Below, one piece after another: positions 1-9,454 of a stretch of DNA of 64,000 bases. This DNA comes from Pseudomonadales bacterium (GTDB lineage: Bacteria > Pseudomonadota > Gammaproteobacteria > Pseudomonadales > UBA5518). The notes under the pieces were generated by a model that did not search any database, was not told the DNA's origin, and was given only the letters and a program-made list of their open reading frames with translations. Both the position numbers and the translations under genes were made by a program. The stretch is taken from positions 124,001 to 188,000 of the forward strand of contig JAJVIG010000005.1 of the NCBI GenBank assembly GCA_022072145.1. Direction: 5' to 3'. Positions within the stretch are counted from its first letter, which is position 1, and each line of letters begins with the position of its first letter.

Positions 1-2
1 AG

Positions 3-2144
3 GAGAACCTGCAGGAAGTGCCGGTGTCGGTCACCGCCTACAGCGCGGCCGATATCACCGATATCGGCATCACCGACATCTCGCACGTCAGCCAGATGAC
101 GACCAACCTGATCATCGTGCCGAACACCGGCGGCAACGACGGCACCGCGGTGTGCATGCGCGGTCTGTGCCGCACCGACTTCACGATCACCGAAGACCCG
201 ATGGTCGGCATCTACCTCGACGGCGTCTACATCGGCAAGTCGGTCGGTTCGCTGTTCGACGTGGCGACGCTGGAGCGCGTGGAAGTGCTGCGCGGACCGC
301 AGGGCACGCTGTACGGCAAGAACACCGTCGGCGGCGCCGTGATCCTGCACACCCGCAAGCCCGGTGACGAGATGGGCGGCGAACTCACGCTGACCGCCGG
401 CAACTTCGGTCGCAAGGACGGCAAGGCGTACTTCGAGACGCCGGTCACCGAGAATCTGTCGGCGAGCGTGGCGCTGCTGTCCAAGCGTCGCGATCCCTTC
501 GTCGAGAACACGCTCGGCGACGACATCTGGGACGAGGACAACCAGGTGCTGCGTGGCGCCGTGCGCTGGACTCCGAGCGAGATGCTGACGGTCGACTACG
601 CCTACGACTGGCAGAAGAAGCGCGAGCGCGCGATGGTGTCGCAGATCACTTCCGCCACCGGCTATCTCGGTTTCCTGCACGGCGACAACGTGCATCCGGA
701 CCGCGAGGACACCGTCTCGAGCTTCGGCCCCTCGATCAACAACGTCGACATCGAAGGCCACGGCCTGACGCTGGCGTGGGACCTCGGTGAGCTCGGCGCC
801 TTCAGCGACCTGACGCTGAAGTCGATCACCGGCTACCGCGAGTCGAAGAACCTGCTGGTCAACAACGCCTTCGGCGCCAGGACCGAGTTGCTGTTCAACC
901 GTCCCGACCATTTCATCCTCGACTCGAAGAGCCAGGAATTCCAGCTCTCCGGCAGTGGCTTCGACGGCTTCGCGGACTTCGTCGCCGGCGTGTTCTACTT
1001 CAACGAGAGCGGCGACTACGTCAACAACCAGGTCATCGACGTGTTCGCGCTCAACCAGCAGTTCTACACGGAGATCGACAACACCAGCAAGGCGGTGTTC
1101 GGCGAGGTCTCGCTGCACTTCACCGAGCAGCTGACGGCCTCGGTCGGCCTGCGCTACACCGACGAGCAGCGCGAGCAGGACCACGTCGTTTCGCTGAATG
1201 GCGGTCGCGGCTTCAGCTACTTCGACAGCTACAACCAGACGTACGGCGGTTATCCGGCCGCGATTCCGACCGAGATCGACGACCAGGGCGTCTCGCCGCG
1301 CATCACGCTGAACTACCAGTGGAACGACGACCTGATGACCTACGTCGGCTTCACGCGCGGCTTCAAGAGCGGCGGCTTCAACGCGCGCTCGACGACACCG
1401 CTGCAGTGGGGGCCGTACGACGACATGCAGGTCGACAGCTACGAGGCCGGCGTGAAGTCGATGTGGATGGACAACCGCGTGCGCCTGAACGCCGCGGTGT
1501 TCTACCAGGACCTCAGCGACATGCAGACGCAGGTCAACGCGGTCGACCCGGGGTCCCAGGGCGGCTACTCGACGGTGGTGCAGAACGCCGCGTCGGCGAC
1601 CATCCAGGGCCTCGAGCTCGAGGCGGTCGTGATGCTGATCGAGGGTCTCGACATCACGGCCGGCTACGGCTACGTGGATGCCGAGTACGACGAGTTCCTG
1701 TCCTTCGACAACATCAGCGGCGCGATCGCCGACATCTCCAACGACCGCGGCTTCGAGTTCACGCCGGAGCACAGCTACAACGTGTCGCTGAACTACACGT
1801 TCCCGCGGTTCGTGCCCAACGGCGACGTGCGTGCGCGGCTGGACTGGTCGGGCATGAGCGAGCACGTGTTCACGCCCAAGCTGAGCGGCAACAAGGACAT
1901 CGCGCAGGACGGCTACGACCTGTTCAACTTCCGCCTCGCGTGGGAAGACATCGCGGTCGGCTGCTGCAACGACGGCCGCATGGCGGTGGCGGCGTGGGTG
2001 CGCAACCTGACCGACGAGGAGTACAAGATCGGCGGTTACGAGTTCGACCTCACGGGCTACGGCATGGGTCGCGCCAGCACCAGCCAGTGGGGCGAACCGC
2101 GCACCTACGGCATCGACGTGAGCTACAAGTTCGGTTCGATGTAA
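3..2144 (+). CDS. TonB-dependent outer-membrane receptor, 5' end outside window
   Basis: Outer-membrane receptor for TonB/ExbBD-energised uptake of a large or scarce substrate; the ligand cannot be told from the sequence. The reading frame is open from base 3 and begins inside the plug domain (ENLQEVPVSVTAYS is the usual plug start), so the signal peptide, any TonB box and the true start lie upstream. The plug carries the family motif RGPQGTLYGKNTVGGAV near residues 95-111 of the visible part. About 550 residues of beta-barrel follow, with many alternating aromatic strands, ending in YGIDVSYKFGSM. The length (about 713 visible residues) fits the large FyuA/CirA-like receptors common in environmental proteobacteria. 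A GTG at base 18 is internal and is not the start. Two hairpins follow the stop, the second a clear terminator, so this is the last gene of its transcript. Confidence 0.93.
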   Translation, partial: ENLQEVPVSVTAYSAADITDIGITDISHVSQMTTNLIIVPNTGGNDGTAVCMRGLCRTDFTITEDPMVGIYLDGVYIGKSVGSLFDVATLERVEVLRGPQGTLYGKNTVGGAVILHTRKPGDEMGGELTLTAGNFGRKDGKAYFETPVTENLSASVALLSKRRDPFVENTLGDDIWDEDNQVLRGAVRWTPSEMLTVDYAYDWQKKRERAMVSQITSATGYLGFLHGDNVHPDREDTVSSFGPSINNVDIEGHGLTLAWDLGELGAFSDLTLKSITGYRESKNLLVNNAFGARTELLFNRPDHFILDSKSQEFQLSGSGFDGFADFVAGVFYFNESGDYVNNQVIDVFALNQQFYTEIDNTSKAVFGEVSLHFTEQLTASVGLRYTDEQREQDHVVSLNGGRGFSYFDSYNQTYGGYPAAIPTEIDDQGVSPRITLNYQWNDDLMTYVGFTRGFKSGGFNARSTTPLQWGPYDDMQVDSYEAGVKSMWMDNRVRLNAAVFYQDLSDMQTQVNAVDPGSQGGYSTVVQNAASATIQGLELEAVVMLIEGLDITAGYGYVDAEYDEFLSFDNISGAIADISNDRGFEFTPEHSYNVSLNYTFPRFVPNGDVRARLDWSGMSEHVFTPKLSGNKDIAQDGYDLFNFRLAWEDIAVGCCNDGRMAVAAWVRNLTDEEYKIGGYEFDLTGYGMGRASTSQWGEPRTYGIDVSYKFGSM

Positions 2145-2154
2145 GACCCGCGTG

Positions 2155-2177
2155 ACCGGGGCCGGACACGCCCCGGT
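2155..2177 (+). terminator. Hairpin directly after the TonB receptor gene
   Basis: A perfect 8-bp stem (ACCGGGGC / GCCCCGGT) with a 7-base loop starts 11 bases after the receptor stop codon. It is followed only by TTTCG, so on its own it is a weak intrinsic terminator. With the stronger hairpin at 2193-2240 it forms a double stop. Confidence 0.5.
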
Positions 2178-2192
2178 TTCGCGTCCTCTCCG

Positions 2193-2240
2193 GGCCGCGC
2201 CCGTGTTGCGGAAATTCCGCTGCCGGGCGCGGCCTTTTTC
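2193..2240 (+). terminator. Rho-independent terminator after TonB receptor gene
   Basis: Perfect 11-bp stem GGCCGCGCCCG (2193-2203) / CGGGCGCGGCC (2224-2234) followed at once by five T. The 20-base loop contains its own small palindrome, GCGGAAATTCCGC. This separates the receptor gene from the CoA-transferase gene that starts 40 bases further on. Confidence 0.82.
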
Positions 2241-2279
2241 GTTTAGGCTCCGGTGCCGTTCACCATCCTCGACGTCCCG

Positions 2280-3611
2280 ATGAACCCGCACCCGGCTGTT
2301 GCGACCGTCCTGGTGTCGACCGCGACCGATTACGCGGCGCGGCTGCGCGTTGCGCTCGGACTGGCGGGCGGCGAGCCGTTGCCACCCGACCCGCGCAGCG
2401 CCGCGGCGCTGTGGGCGGATTCCGGCGCGATGGCGCTGACCGGGCTCGTCGACGGCCCGCCGCTCGCTTGCCCGGCGCCGCTCGCCGCCTGTGCGCAGGG
2501 TGCCTGGCGGGTGCTCGCGGCGCTGTCGGACGGCGCGCTCGATCCAGACTTCGCGGCGCATCGACTGCTGGGGGAACGTGCCGCCTGCGCGGGACTGGTG
2601 CGCAACGGGGCCATCTCCGCCGGTGGTGCCTGCCGCCTGCTCGCGGTGCGTGATGGCACGCTCGCGCTGAACCTGCCGCGCGAGGACGACTGGCGGCTGC
2701 TGCCCGCGTGGCTGGAAACGGAGGTGGCTGGCTGGGAGGGTATCGCGGCAGCCATCGCGGGGCGCGAACTCGGGCCGTTGCTGGAGCGTGCGCGGCTGCT
2801 CGGGCTGGCGGCGGCACCGCTTGCCGGCGCGCCGTCGCGGGCCGCGCCGTGGTACCGCTGCGAGGCGCGCGGCGCGCCGCGCGGCCTCGATGCGCCGCGT
2901 GCACCGCTGGTGCTCGATCTGGGGGTGTTGTGGGCCGCACCGCTCTGCGCGAGCCTGCTCGGCATGCTGGGTGCGCGCGTCCTCAAGGTCGAGGGCGAGC
3001 GGCGTCCCGACGGGGCGCGCTTCGGTCCGGCGGATTTCTTCGATTTGCTGAACGGCGGCAAGGAGAGTGTGCTGCTCGATCTGCGCAGCGCCGCCGGCCG
3101 CGCCTGCCTGCACCGGCTGCTCGAGCGCGCCGATATCGTGGTCGAGTCGGCGCGGCCGCGCGCGCTGGAACAGATGGGGATCCACGCCGCCGACCTGGTG
3201 CGCGCCGGCGCCGGCAAGACCTGGATCGCGATCACCGGTTACGGCCGCCGCGCGCCGATGCGCGACTGGGTCGCCTACGGTGACGACGCGGGCGTCGCGG
3301 CGGGCCTGAGCGCACTGCTGCGCGCGGCGAGCGCGCAGACGGTGTTCTGCGCCGACGCGGTGGCCGATCCGCTGACGGGATTGCACGCGGCCGCGCTGGC
3401 GTGGCAGGCGTGGTGCAGCGGCCGCGGCGGGCTGTTCGACGTCTCGCTGCACGCGGTGGCGGCGCACTGCGCGGCGCTGCGCGCGGAGCCGGATGCCGCG
3501 TCCGACGTCACGGCGGTCGTCGCGCCGGTGGCGCGACCGGTGAGTGTGCGTGCCGCGCCGCCCGGTACCGACACCGCCCGTGTGCTCCATGAGTTCGGGT
3601 GCGGCCGATGA
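2280..3611 (+). CDS. CaiB/BaiF-type (family III) CoA transferase
   Basis: Family III enzymes move CoA between an acyl-CoA donor and a carboxylic acid acceptor in the cytoplasm. I read 443 residues from the ATG at 2280; a GTG at 2253 would add nine residues but lies close behind the terminator. The conserved Rossmann-like block is seen from about residue 215: LVLDLGVLWAAPLCASLLG, then LGARVLKVEGE, then LLNGGKESVLLDL, ending in ITGYG. Family members have a catalytic Asp about 10-15 residues after this last motif, and D335/D336 (YGDDAG) stand there. The first 190 residues are divergent and Ala-rich, so the substrate is not predictable. The gene overlaps the next by four bases (ATGA), which suggests coupled translation with an amidohydrolase, perhaps one degradation pathway. 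Confidence 0.82.
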   Translation: MNPHPAVATVLVSTATDYAARLRVALGLAGGEPLPPDPRSAAALWADSGAMALTGLVDGPPLACPAPLAACAQGAWRVLAALSDGALDPDFAAHRLLGERAACAGLVRNGAISAGGACRLLAVRDGTLALNLPREDDWRLLPAWLETEVAGWEGIAAAIAGRELGPLLERARLLGLAAAPLAGAPSRAAPWYRCEARGAPRGLDAPRAPLVLDLGVLWAAPLCASLLGMLGARVLKVEGERRPDGARFGPADFFDLLNGGKESVLLDLRSAAGRACLHRLLERADIVVESARPRALEQMGIHAADLVRAGAGKTWIAITGYGRRAPMRDWVAYGDDAGVAAGLSALLRAASAQTVFCADAVADPLTGLHAAALAWQAWCSGRGGLFDVSLHAVAAHCAALRAEPDAASDVTAVVAPVARPVSVRAAPPGTDTARVLHEFGCGR

Positions 3612-5029
3612 GCGGCTCGCTGCTGCTGCGTGCGGCCGGCACCGATGGCGCCGCGCTGCGGGATCTGCGCATCGAGGCGGGGCGCATCGTGGCGATCGCC
3701 CCGCGGCTCGAACCGCTTGCCGGCGAACGCGTGCTCGAGGCGCACGGCGGCGCCGTGATCCGCGGCCTGCACGACCACCATCTGCACCTGCTGGCCAGCG
3801 CGCGTGCGCTGGAGTCGATTCCCTGTGGCCCGCCGGCGGTGCGCGACGAGGCCGCACTGCAGCGCGCGCTCGGCGCCGCGCGGCCGGGTGCCGGCGGCTG
3901 GATACGCGGCGTCGGTTTTCACGACAGCGTGGTGCCCGGCATCGACCGCCACTGGCTCGACCGCGCGTGCCCGCGGCATCCGCTGCGCATCCAGCACCGC
4001 AGCGGGATGCTGTGGATCCTGAACAGCGCCGCGCTCGTGCGGCTCGGGCTGGACACCGGGGCGGATGCACCGGCGGGAGTCGAGCGATTGCCGGATGGCA
4101 CGCCGAGCGGGCGCTGCTACGGACTCGACGGCTGGCTCGCCGAGCGTCTCGGCACGCCGTTACCCGATCTGCGTGCGCTCGGTGCTCGCCTTGCCGCCTT
4201 CGGTGTCACCGGTGTCACCGACGCCGGCGCGCGCAACGGCCCTGCCGAGTGGGAGTGCGTGGCGGGCGCGCAGGCGAGCGGCGCGCTGCCGCAGCGCGTG
4301 CTGATGATGGGCAGCGAGGCGCTCGACGCATTCCCGGTCGCGGGCGATCGCCTCGCGCGGGGGCCATTGAAGATCTATCTGCGTGAGTCGGAGTTCGGTG
4401 CGCTGGACGCACTCGTCGACCGGGTGTGCGCCGCGCACGCCATCGGCCGCGACTGCGCCTTCCACTGCGTGACGCGCGCCGAACTGCTGTTCGCGCTGGC
4501 CGCGCTCGAGCAGGCGGGCGCGCGGCACGGCGATCGCATCGAGCACGCCGCGGTCTGCGACGACGAGGCGCTCGCGTGGATCGCGCGTCTCGGCGTGCGC
4601 GTGGTCAGCCAGCCGCATTTCATCGCCGAGCGCGGCGATCGTTACCTGCAGGAGGTCGATCCGGCCGATCGGCCCTGGCTGTGGCGCGCGGCGTCGTTCC
4701 TCGCCGCCGGCGTGCCGTTCGCGGCCGGCAGCGACGCACCGTACGGCGCGCTGGATCCGTGGGCCGTGATGCGCGCGGCGCGGGAGCGACGCACCATCAC
4801 CGGATGTTGCATGGGTCCCGGGGAAGCGCTCGACGCCATGCAGGCGCTGGCGCTGTTCGGTGCCGATGCGCACGCACCGGGACCGGGGGAACCGTGGCCC
4901 CGCGAGGGCGATCGCGCCGATCTGTGCATACTGGCGTTGCCGTGGCAGCAGCTGCTGCGCGATCCCGACAGCCGGCACGTGTGCGCGACGCTGATCGAAG
5001 GCCGCGTGGTCCACCAGCGCGCGGACTGA
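3608..5029 (+). CDS. Amidohydrolase family protein (YtcJ/amidohydrolase 3 type)
   Basis: Metal-dependent hydrolase of the urease/amidohydrolase superfamily, 473 residues from the ATG at 3608 that overlaps the previous stop codon (ATGA). The N-terminal beta-sandwich is followed by the metal motif DHHLH (D56, H58, H60), a later FHCVTRAEL His, RIEHAAV His and the C-terminal metal/catalytic Asp in AAGSDAPYG. The C-terminal sandwich returns at the end (LIEGRVVHQ). This motif set is that of the YtcJ-like group, whose substrates are mostly unknown amides or cyclic compounds. The overlap with the CoA transferase implies that the two are made together. Substrate not predictable. Confidence 0.82.
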   Translation: MSGSLLLRAAGTDGAALRDLRIEAGRIVAIAPRLEPLAGERVLEAHGGAVIRGLHDHHLHLLASARALESIPCGPPAVRDEAALQRALGAARPGAGGWIRGVGFHDSVVPGIDRHWLDRACPRHPLRIQHRSGMLWILNSAALVRLGLDTGADAPAGVERLPDGTPSGRCYGLDGWLAERLGTPLPDLRALGARLAAFGVTGVTDAGARNGPAEWECVAGAQASGALPQRVLMMGSEALDAFPVAGDRLARGPLKIYLRESEFGALDALVDRVCAAHAIGRDCAFHCVTRAELLFALAALEQAGARHGDRIEHAAVCDDEALAWIARLGVRVVSQPHFIAERGDRYLQEVDPADRPWLWRAASFLAAGVPFAAGSDAPYGALDPWAVMRAARERRTITGCCMGPGEALDAMQALALFGADAHAPGPGEPWPREGDRADLCILALPWQQLLRDPDSRHVCATLIEGRVVHQRAD

Positions 5030-5098
5030 AGTCCTGTCCGGCCGGGCACTCGCAGCAGCGGCTATACTTCGCGCCGTCCACGTTGCCCAGGGTGCTGC

Positions 5099-5959
5099 AT
5101 GCACAGCGAACGCCGCTACACGCTCACGCTCTCCTGTCCCGACCGCGTCGGTATCGTCGCGCGCGTCGCCGGTTTCTTCGCCGCGCACCAGGGCTGGATC
5201 CTCGAGGCGAGCCAGCACGCGGACGAGCACAACGGCAGCTACTTCATGCGCCTGGAAGTGCGCGCGGACTCGCTGCCGTTCCACCTCGCGGAATTGCGCG
5301 AGCGCTTCGAGCCGCTGGCCGCGGAGTTCGGGATGAACTGGCGCATCAGCGACAGCGCGATCCGCAAGCGCGTGGTGGTACTGGTTTCGCAGCAGGAGCA
5401 CTGCCTCTACGACCTGCTCGGGCGCTGGAAGAGCGGCGAGCTCGACATCGAGATCCCGTGCGTGATCTCGAACCACGAAACCTGGCGCGGCCTCGTCGAA
5501 TGGCACGGCATCCCGTTCCATCACGTGCCGGTGAACGCCGACGACCGCGGGCGCGCCTTCGCCGAGATCGAACGCCTGTTCACCGAGTCGCGCGCCGACA
5601 CCATGGTGCTCGCGCGTTTCATGCAGATCCTGCCCGCGGCACTGTGCCGTCGCCACATCGGGCGCATCCTCAACATCCACCACAGCTTCCTGCCCAGCTT
5701 CGTCGGCGCGAAGCCGTATCACCAGGCGCACGAGCGCGGCGTGAAGCTGATCGGCGCGACCTGCCACTACGTCACCGAGGACCTGGACGAGGGACCGATC
5801 GTCGAGCAGGACGTGATCCGCATCGATCACAGCGACGCGGTCGAGGACCTGGTGCGCTACGGCAAGGACATCGAGAAGGCCGTGCTCGCGCGCGGGCTGC
5901 GCTATCACCTCGAGGACCGCGTGCTGGTCAACGGGCGGCGCACCGTCGTGTTCCGCTGA
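5099..5959 (+). CDS. purU: Formyltetrahydrofolate deformylase
   Basis: Hydrolyses 10-formyl-THF to formate and THF, balancing the one-carbon pool and feeding formate to PurT. The 286-residue length is usual for PurU. An N-terminal ACT domain (residues 5-85, [19 protein letters not shown]) senses the one-carbon/methionine state in E. coli. The C-terminal formyltransferase domain has the catalytic triad N192, H194 ([10 protein letters not shown]) and D230 (TEDLDEGP), with the same spacing as PurN (Asn, +2 His, +36 Asp). A TATACT box at 5063-5068 upstream may be its -10 element, but no convincing -35 is visible. It is a single gene between unrelated neighbours. Confidence 0.95.
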   Translation: MHSERRYTLTLSCPDRVGIVARVAGFFAAHQGWILEASQHADEHNGSYFMRLEVRADSLPFHLAELRERFEPLAAEFGMNWRISDSAIRKRVVVLVSQQEHCLYDLLGRWKSGELDIEIPCVISNHETWRGLVEWHGIPFHHVPVNADDRGRAFAEIERLFTESRADTMVLARFMQILPAALCRRHIGRILNIHHSFLPSFVGAKPYHQAHERGVKLIGATCHYVTEDLDEGPIVEQDVIRIDHSDAVEDLVRYGKDIEKAVLARGLRYHLEDRVLVNGRRTVVFR

Positions 5960-6023
5960 GCTTGCGCGCGGGCGCGGATTTCTCCACAGTCGCGGCGTTA
6001 CCCCCGCGGACGGAGGATCGGCG

Positions 6024-7580
6024 ATGGCGCAACGCGACGACGCACGAACCGGCGGCGTGCTCGGCTGGATCGAGCGCACGGGCAACCGCCTGCCCGATCC
6101 GGTGTTCATCTTCCTGTACCTCATCGTCGCGCTGATCGTGGTGAGCGTGGTGGCCTCGGCCGCGGACTATTCCGCGCTGCATCCCTCGCAACGCGACGCC
6201 GGCGGCGCGCCGCTGCTGATCGCCGCCAGCAGCCTGCTCGCGCCCGAAAACATCCGCCGGCTGTGGGCGGACATGCCGCACACGTTCACGGCGTTCCACC
6301 CGCTCGGTTACGTGCTGGTGGTGATGCTCGGCGCCGGCGTGGCCGAGCGCAGCGGTCTGTTCGCGGCCGCAATGCGTGGTGCGGTGCACGCGGCGCCGGC
6401 CGGACTGCTGACGCCGATGGTCGCGCTGGTCGCGATGATGGGGAACCTCGCCGCCGACGCCGCCTATGTGGTGCTGGTGCCGCTGGCGGCAATCCTGTAC
6501 GCGGCCGCCGGACGCCATCCGATCGCCGGTATCGCGGCCGCGTTCGCGGGCGTGTCGGGCGCTTTCTCGGCGAATCTGGTGCCGGGACAACTCGATGCGC
6601 TGCTGTTCGGCATCACCGAGGCGGCGGCCGAAGCGCTGCTGCCCGCGTGGAACGCGAACATCGTCGGCAACTGGTATTTCATCGTGGGTATGACCGTGGT
6701 GTTCCTGCCGGTGATCTGGTACGTCACCGATCGCGTGATCGAGCCTCGCCTCGGGCGTTGGGACGGGGGCGGGGGCACGGCCGGCGAGCACGAGGCCGGT
6801 CCGGTCGATGCATCGCAGCGCCGTGCGTTGCGCCACGCGGGTCTGGCCGCGCTCGCGGTGGTGCTGCTGTGGACGCTGTTCCTGTTCGGTCCGGGAACGC
6901 CGCTGCTCGATCGCGATGCCGTGGGCCCGGCGCGGCTGTCGCCGTTCTTCCGCTCGCTGGTAGCCGGCTTCCTCGTGCTGTTCCTCGCCAGCGGCTGGGC
7001 CTACGGGCGCATCGCGGGAACGGTGCGCACGCACCGCGACATCGTGCGCATGATGAAGGAGTCGATGGGCGAGCTCGCGTACTACCTCGTGCTCGCCTTC
7101 GCGGCTGCGCACTTCATCGCGATGTTCGCGTGGTCGAACCTGGGGTTGATACTCGCGGTGCACGGTGCCGAGGCCATACGCGCATCCGGGCTCCCGGCGC
7201 CCGCGCTGCTCGCGCTGATCGTGCTGCTGACCGCGGGCGTGAACCTGTTCGTCGGCTCGGCGTCGGCGAAGTGGGCGCTGCTCGCCCCGGTGCTGGTGCC
7301 GATGATGATGTTGCTTGGCATCAGTCCGGAAGCGACCACCGCGGCATATCGCGTCGGCGACGGCGCGACCAATATCGTGACGCCGCTGATGGTGTACTTT
7401 CCGCTGGTGCTCACGTTCTGCCAGCGCTGGCGCGCGGATTTCGGTATCGGCAGCCTGGTCGCGACGATGCTGCCGTTCTCGCTCGCGCTGCTCGTTGCCG
7501 GCACATTCCTGACGATCGTGTGGATCGCGCTCGGAGTCCCGCTCGGTCCGGCGGCGCCGGTGCATTTCGCCTTGCCTTGA
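6024..7580 (+). CDS. AbgT-family transporter (p-aminobenzoyl-glutamate type)
   Basis: Inner-membrane ion-coupled transporter, 518 residues, beginning with the family signature [13 protein letters not shown] at residues 25-37. About ten hydrophobic segments are visible, with re-entrant polar stretches such as [11 protein letters not shown] typical of AbgT. Characterised members import p-aminobenzoyl-glutamate (E. coli AbgT) or expel sulfonamides (YdaH, MtrF). A GGAGG ribosome site precedes the ATG by nine bases. It follows purU on the same strand with a 64-base gap, so a folate theme (purU plus a folate-breakdown-product carrier) is possible. The direction of transport is not decidable here. 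Confidence 0.88.
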   Translation: MAQRDDARTGGVLGWIERTGNRLPDPVFIFLYLIVALIVVSVVASAADYSALHPSQRDAGGAPLLIAASSLLAPENIRRLWADMPHTFTAFHPLGYVLVVMLGAGVAERSGLFAAAMRGAVHAAPAGLLTPMVALVAMMGNLAADAAYVVLVPLAAILYAAAGRHPIAGIAAAFAGVSGAFSANLVPGQLDALLFGITEAAAEALLPAWNANIVGNWYFIVGMTVVFLPVIWYVTDRVIEPRLGRWDGGGGTAGEHEAGPVDASQRRALRHAGLAALAVVLLWTLFLFGPGTPLLDRDAVGPARLSPFFRSLVAGFLVLFLASGWAYGRIAGTVRTHRDIVRMMKESMGELAYYLVLAFAAAHFIAMFAWSNLGLILAVHGAEAIRASGLPAPALLALIVLLTAGVNLFVGSASAKWALLAPVLVPMMMLLGISPEATTAAYRVGDGATNIVTPLMVYFPLVLTFCQRWRADFGIGSLVATMLPFSLALLVAGTFLTIVWIALGVPLGPAAPVHFALP

Positions 7581-7691
7581 TGCGAGTCCGGCGCTTTGCG
7601 CAAAATTGCCGCACGCGATGGCCTTGCGTGTGCTATTAACAGTAGGCGGAATCTTCGTCGATTCCCATCCATCAGCAACGGGAGACCATCG

Positions 7692-7964
7692 ATGGCAGAG
7701 ACAACACCGGCCAAGAAGCCTGCCGCCAAGAAGGCAGCAGCCAAGAAACCCGCGGCGAAGAAGGCTGCGGCCAAGAAGCCTGCCGCGAAGAAGGCTGCGG
7801 CCAAGAAGCCGGCAGCGAAGAAGGCTGCGGCGAAGAAGCCCGCCGTGAAGAAGGCAGCGGCCAAGAAGCCCGCCGCGAAGAAGGCGGCGGCGAAGAAGCC
7901 TGCTGCCAAGAAGGCGGCTGCCAAGAAGCCTGCTGCGAAGAAGGCCGCCGCGAAGAAGAAGTAG
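7692..7964 (+). CDS. Histone H1-like Ala/Lys/Pro repeat protein
   Basis: Ninety-residue basic protein that is almost wholly repeat: a 9-residue start (MAETTPAKK), then eight copies of the ten-residue unit [10 protein letters not shown] (one has Val for Ala) and a last Lys. The DNA therefore shows eight 30-bp tandem repeats with synonymous drift, mainly at third positions. The composition matches the H1-like tail of AlgP/HC1-type nucleoid proteins and predicts DNA binding without a fold. The ATG at 7692 has GGGAG eight bases upstream; an in-frame ATG at 7596 would add an unrelated 32-residue stretch and is rejected. Copy number of such repeats commonly varies between strains. It stands alone and no operon is visible. 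Confidence 0.85.
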   Translation: MAETTPAKKPAAKKAAAKKPAAKKAAAKKPAAKKAAAKKPAAKKAAAKKPAVKKAAAKKPAAKKAAAKKPAAKKAAAKKPAAKKAAAKKK

Positions 7965-8065
7965 CGATACCTCCAGCGCCCGATGCACAGGGATGTGCCG
8001 GGCAGCTTCCATTCGACATGCCGGTCCCGCGTCCCGGCAGGGCTGTTACCCCCTCGCGAATCCCT

Positions 8066-9319
8066 CTATGACGACACCGCGCGCGGCAGCGGTTGCGACG
8101 CGCGTACGCGATTGAGCGCCGGATCGTTCGGCGGGTTCTCCACGCAGCGCGTTCCGTCCGCGTGATAGATGTACGCGACGCAGCGGTTGCAGCTGGTGCA
8201 GCCCGAGCGTCTGGTCTCGCCGCTGCGCATGCGGTTCACGAGTTGCGTATCGTGGATCAGCGCGCGCGCCATCACCACGCAGTCGAAGCCGTCGGCGAGC
8301 GCCGCTTCGGCACTGTCGAGCGACTTCACGCCACCCAGGAACGCGAGCGGCATGCCGACGGCCTCGCGCACCTTCAGCGAGTGCTCGCGCAGATAGCTCT
8401 CGCGGAACTCGACCTGTCGTGGCGCGCTGAGTGCGCTGAGACGCAGCGCCAGCCGCGACAGCCACTGGTCGTGCAGCACCCTGGCGATCTCCTGCTGGTC
8501 GACCAGGCTGCCGAACATGAACCACGTCGACTCGACGTTGCGGCCGCCCGAGAGCACCAGCAGGTCGGCGCCGGCGTTCTCCAGCGCGCATGCCGTCACC
8601 GCCGCGTCACTGGCATCGGCGCCGCCGGGTACGCCGTCGGCGACGTTGATCTTCGCGATCACGGCGAGATCCCGCCCGACCGCCTGCTTCACCGCCGCGA
8701 GCACCCGGGCCGGAAAGCGCGCGCGGTTCTGCGCGCTGCCGCCGAACTCGTCGCGCCGGCGGTTGTCGAGCGGCGAGATGAACTGGTTGAGCAGGTAACC
8801 GTGGCCCATGTGCAGCTCGACCGCGTCGAAGCCGGCCTCGCGCGCGAGTTCCGCGGTGCGCACGAACTGCGCGGTGACGAGGTCCATGTCCGCGGTCTGC
8901 ATGGCGCGCCGGCGCCAGTTGCCGGCCAGCAGCCCGGCCTTGTTGAAGCCCGACACCGAACTCATGGCCGGGCGGCCGAGGCGGATGCCGGTGACGAAGG
9001 AGCCGCCGTGCGTGATCTGCGCCGAGATCGCGCCGCCTTCGGCGTGGACCGCGGCGGTCAGCGCCCGCAGGTCCGGCAGGATCTGCTCGCGCATCCAGAT
9101 CTGGTTCGGCAGCGTGCGGCCTTCCTCCGACACCGCGACGTAGGCGACCGTCGTCAGCCCGACGCCGCCGGCGGCGAGCTCGCGGTGATGGCGCACCAGC
9201 GCGTGCGTGGGCGCGCCGTCGATGCACATCGCCTCGTTGGCGCCGGACTTGATGAAGCGGTTGCGCAGGCGCAGCGGGCCGATCGTGATCGGGTCGAAGG
9301 CGGAGGGCGAGGTGCTCAT
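8066..9319 (-). CDS. NADH:flavin oxidoreductase, Old Yellow Enzyme family, with C-terminal Cys cluster
   Basis: FMN-dependent TIM-barrel oxidoreductase, 417 residues. It begins with SAFDPITIGPLRLRNRFIKS and carries the active-site HMGHGYLLNQFISP block and LGGVKSLDSAEAAL phosphate-binding end typical of the 2,4-dienoyl-CoA reductase/OYE branch. After the barrel it has C374-x2-C377-x2-C380-x11-C392, which resembles the [4Fe-4S] loop of FadH (CX2CX3CX11C there). The protein stops at that point and lacks the FadH C-terminal FAD/NAD domain of about 250 residues. It is thus a barrel plus iron-sulfur-like tail. Such single-domain relatives reduce enoates or enals. The substrate is unknown; divergent transcription from the crotonase gene suggests CoA-ester metabolism. 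Confidence 0.87.
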   Translation of the reverse strand: MSTSPSAFDPITIGPLRLRNRFIKSGANEAMCIDGAPTHALVRHHRELAAGGVGLTTVAYVAVSEEGRTLPNQIWMREQILPDLRALTAAVHAEGGAISAQITHGGSFVTGIRLGRPAMSSVSGFNKAGLLAGNWRRRAMQTADMDLVTAQFVRTAELAREAGFDAVELHMGHGYLLNQFISPLDNRRRDEFGGSAQNRARFPARVLAAVKQAVGRDLAVIAKINVADGVPGGADASDAAVTACALENAGADLLVLSGGRNVESTWFMFGSLVDQQEIARVLHDQWLSRLALRLSALSAPRQVEFRESYLREHSLKVREAVGMPLAFLGGVKSLDSAEAALADGFDCVVMARALIHDTQLVNRMRSGETRRSGCTSCNRCVAYIYHADGTRCVENPPNDPALNRVRASQPLPRAVSS

Positions 9320-9454
9320 CGTGCGGGAATCCTGATCGTCGACGAGCGCCTATCATCGTCGGCGCGTGCACGCGCGGCAATCGTCCCAGCGGGTCGAGCG
9401 CGGTTAGAATCGATCCGGCACGAATGGCTGCCGGCATGTAACACAGGAGGAACC

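Noticed and set aside
4160-6124. 654-codon open frame on the minus strand
   Set aside because: Antisense shadow of the amidohydrolase and purU genes; low-complexity His/Arg/Val composition, no family motif and no ribosome site.
7692-7964. 30-bp direct repeats considered as CRISPR or non-coding repeat array
   Set aside because: Repeats are contiguous without spacers and in frame in an open reading frame with start, ribosome site and stop; they code an H1-like protein.
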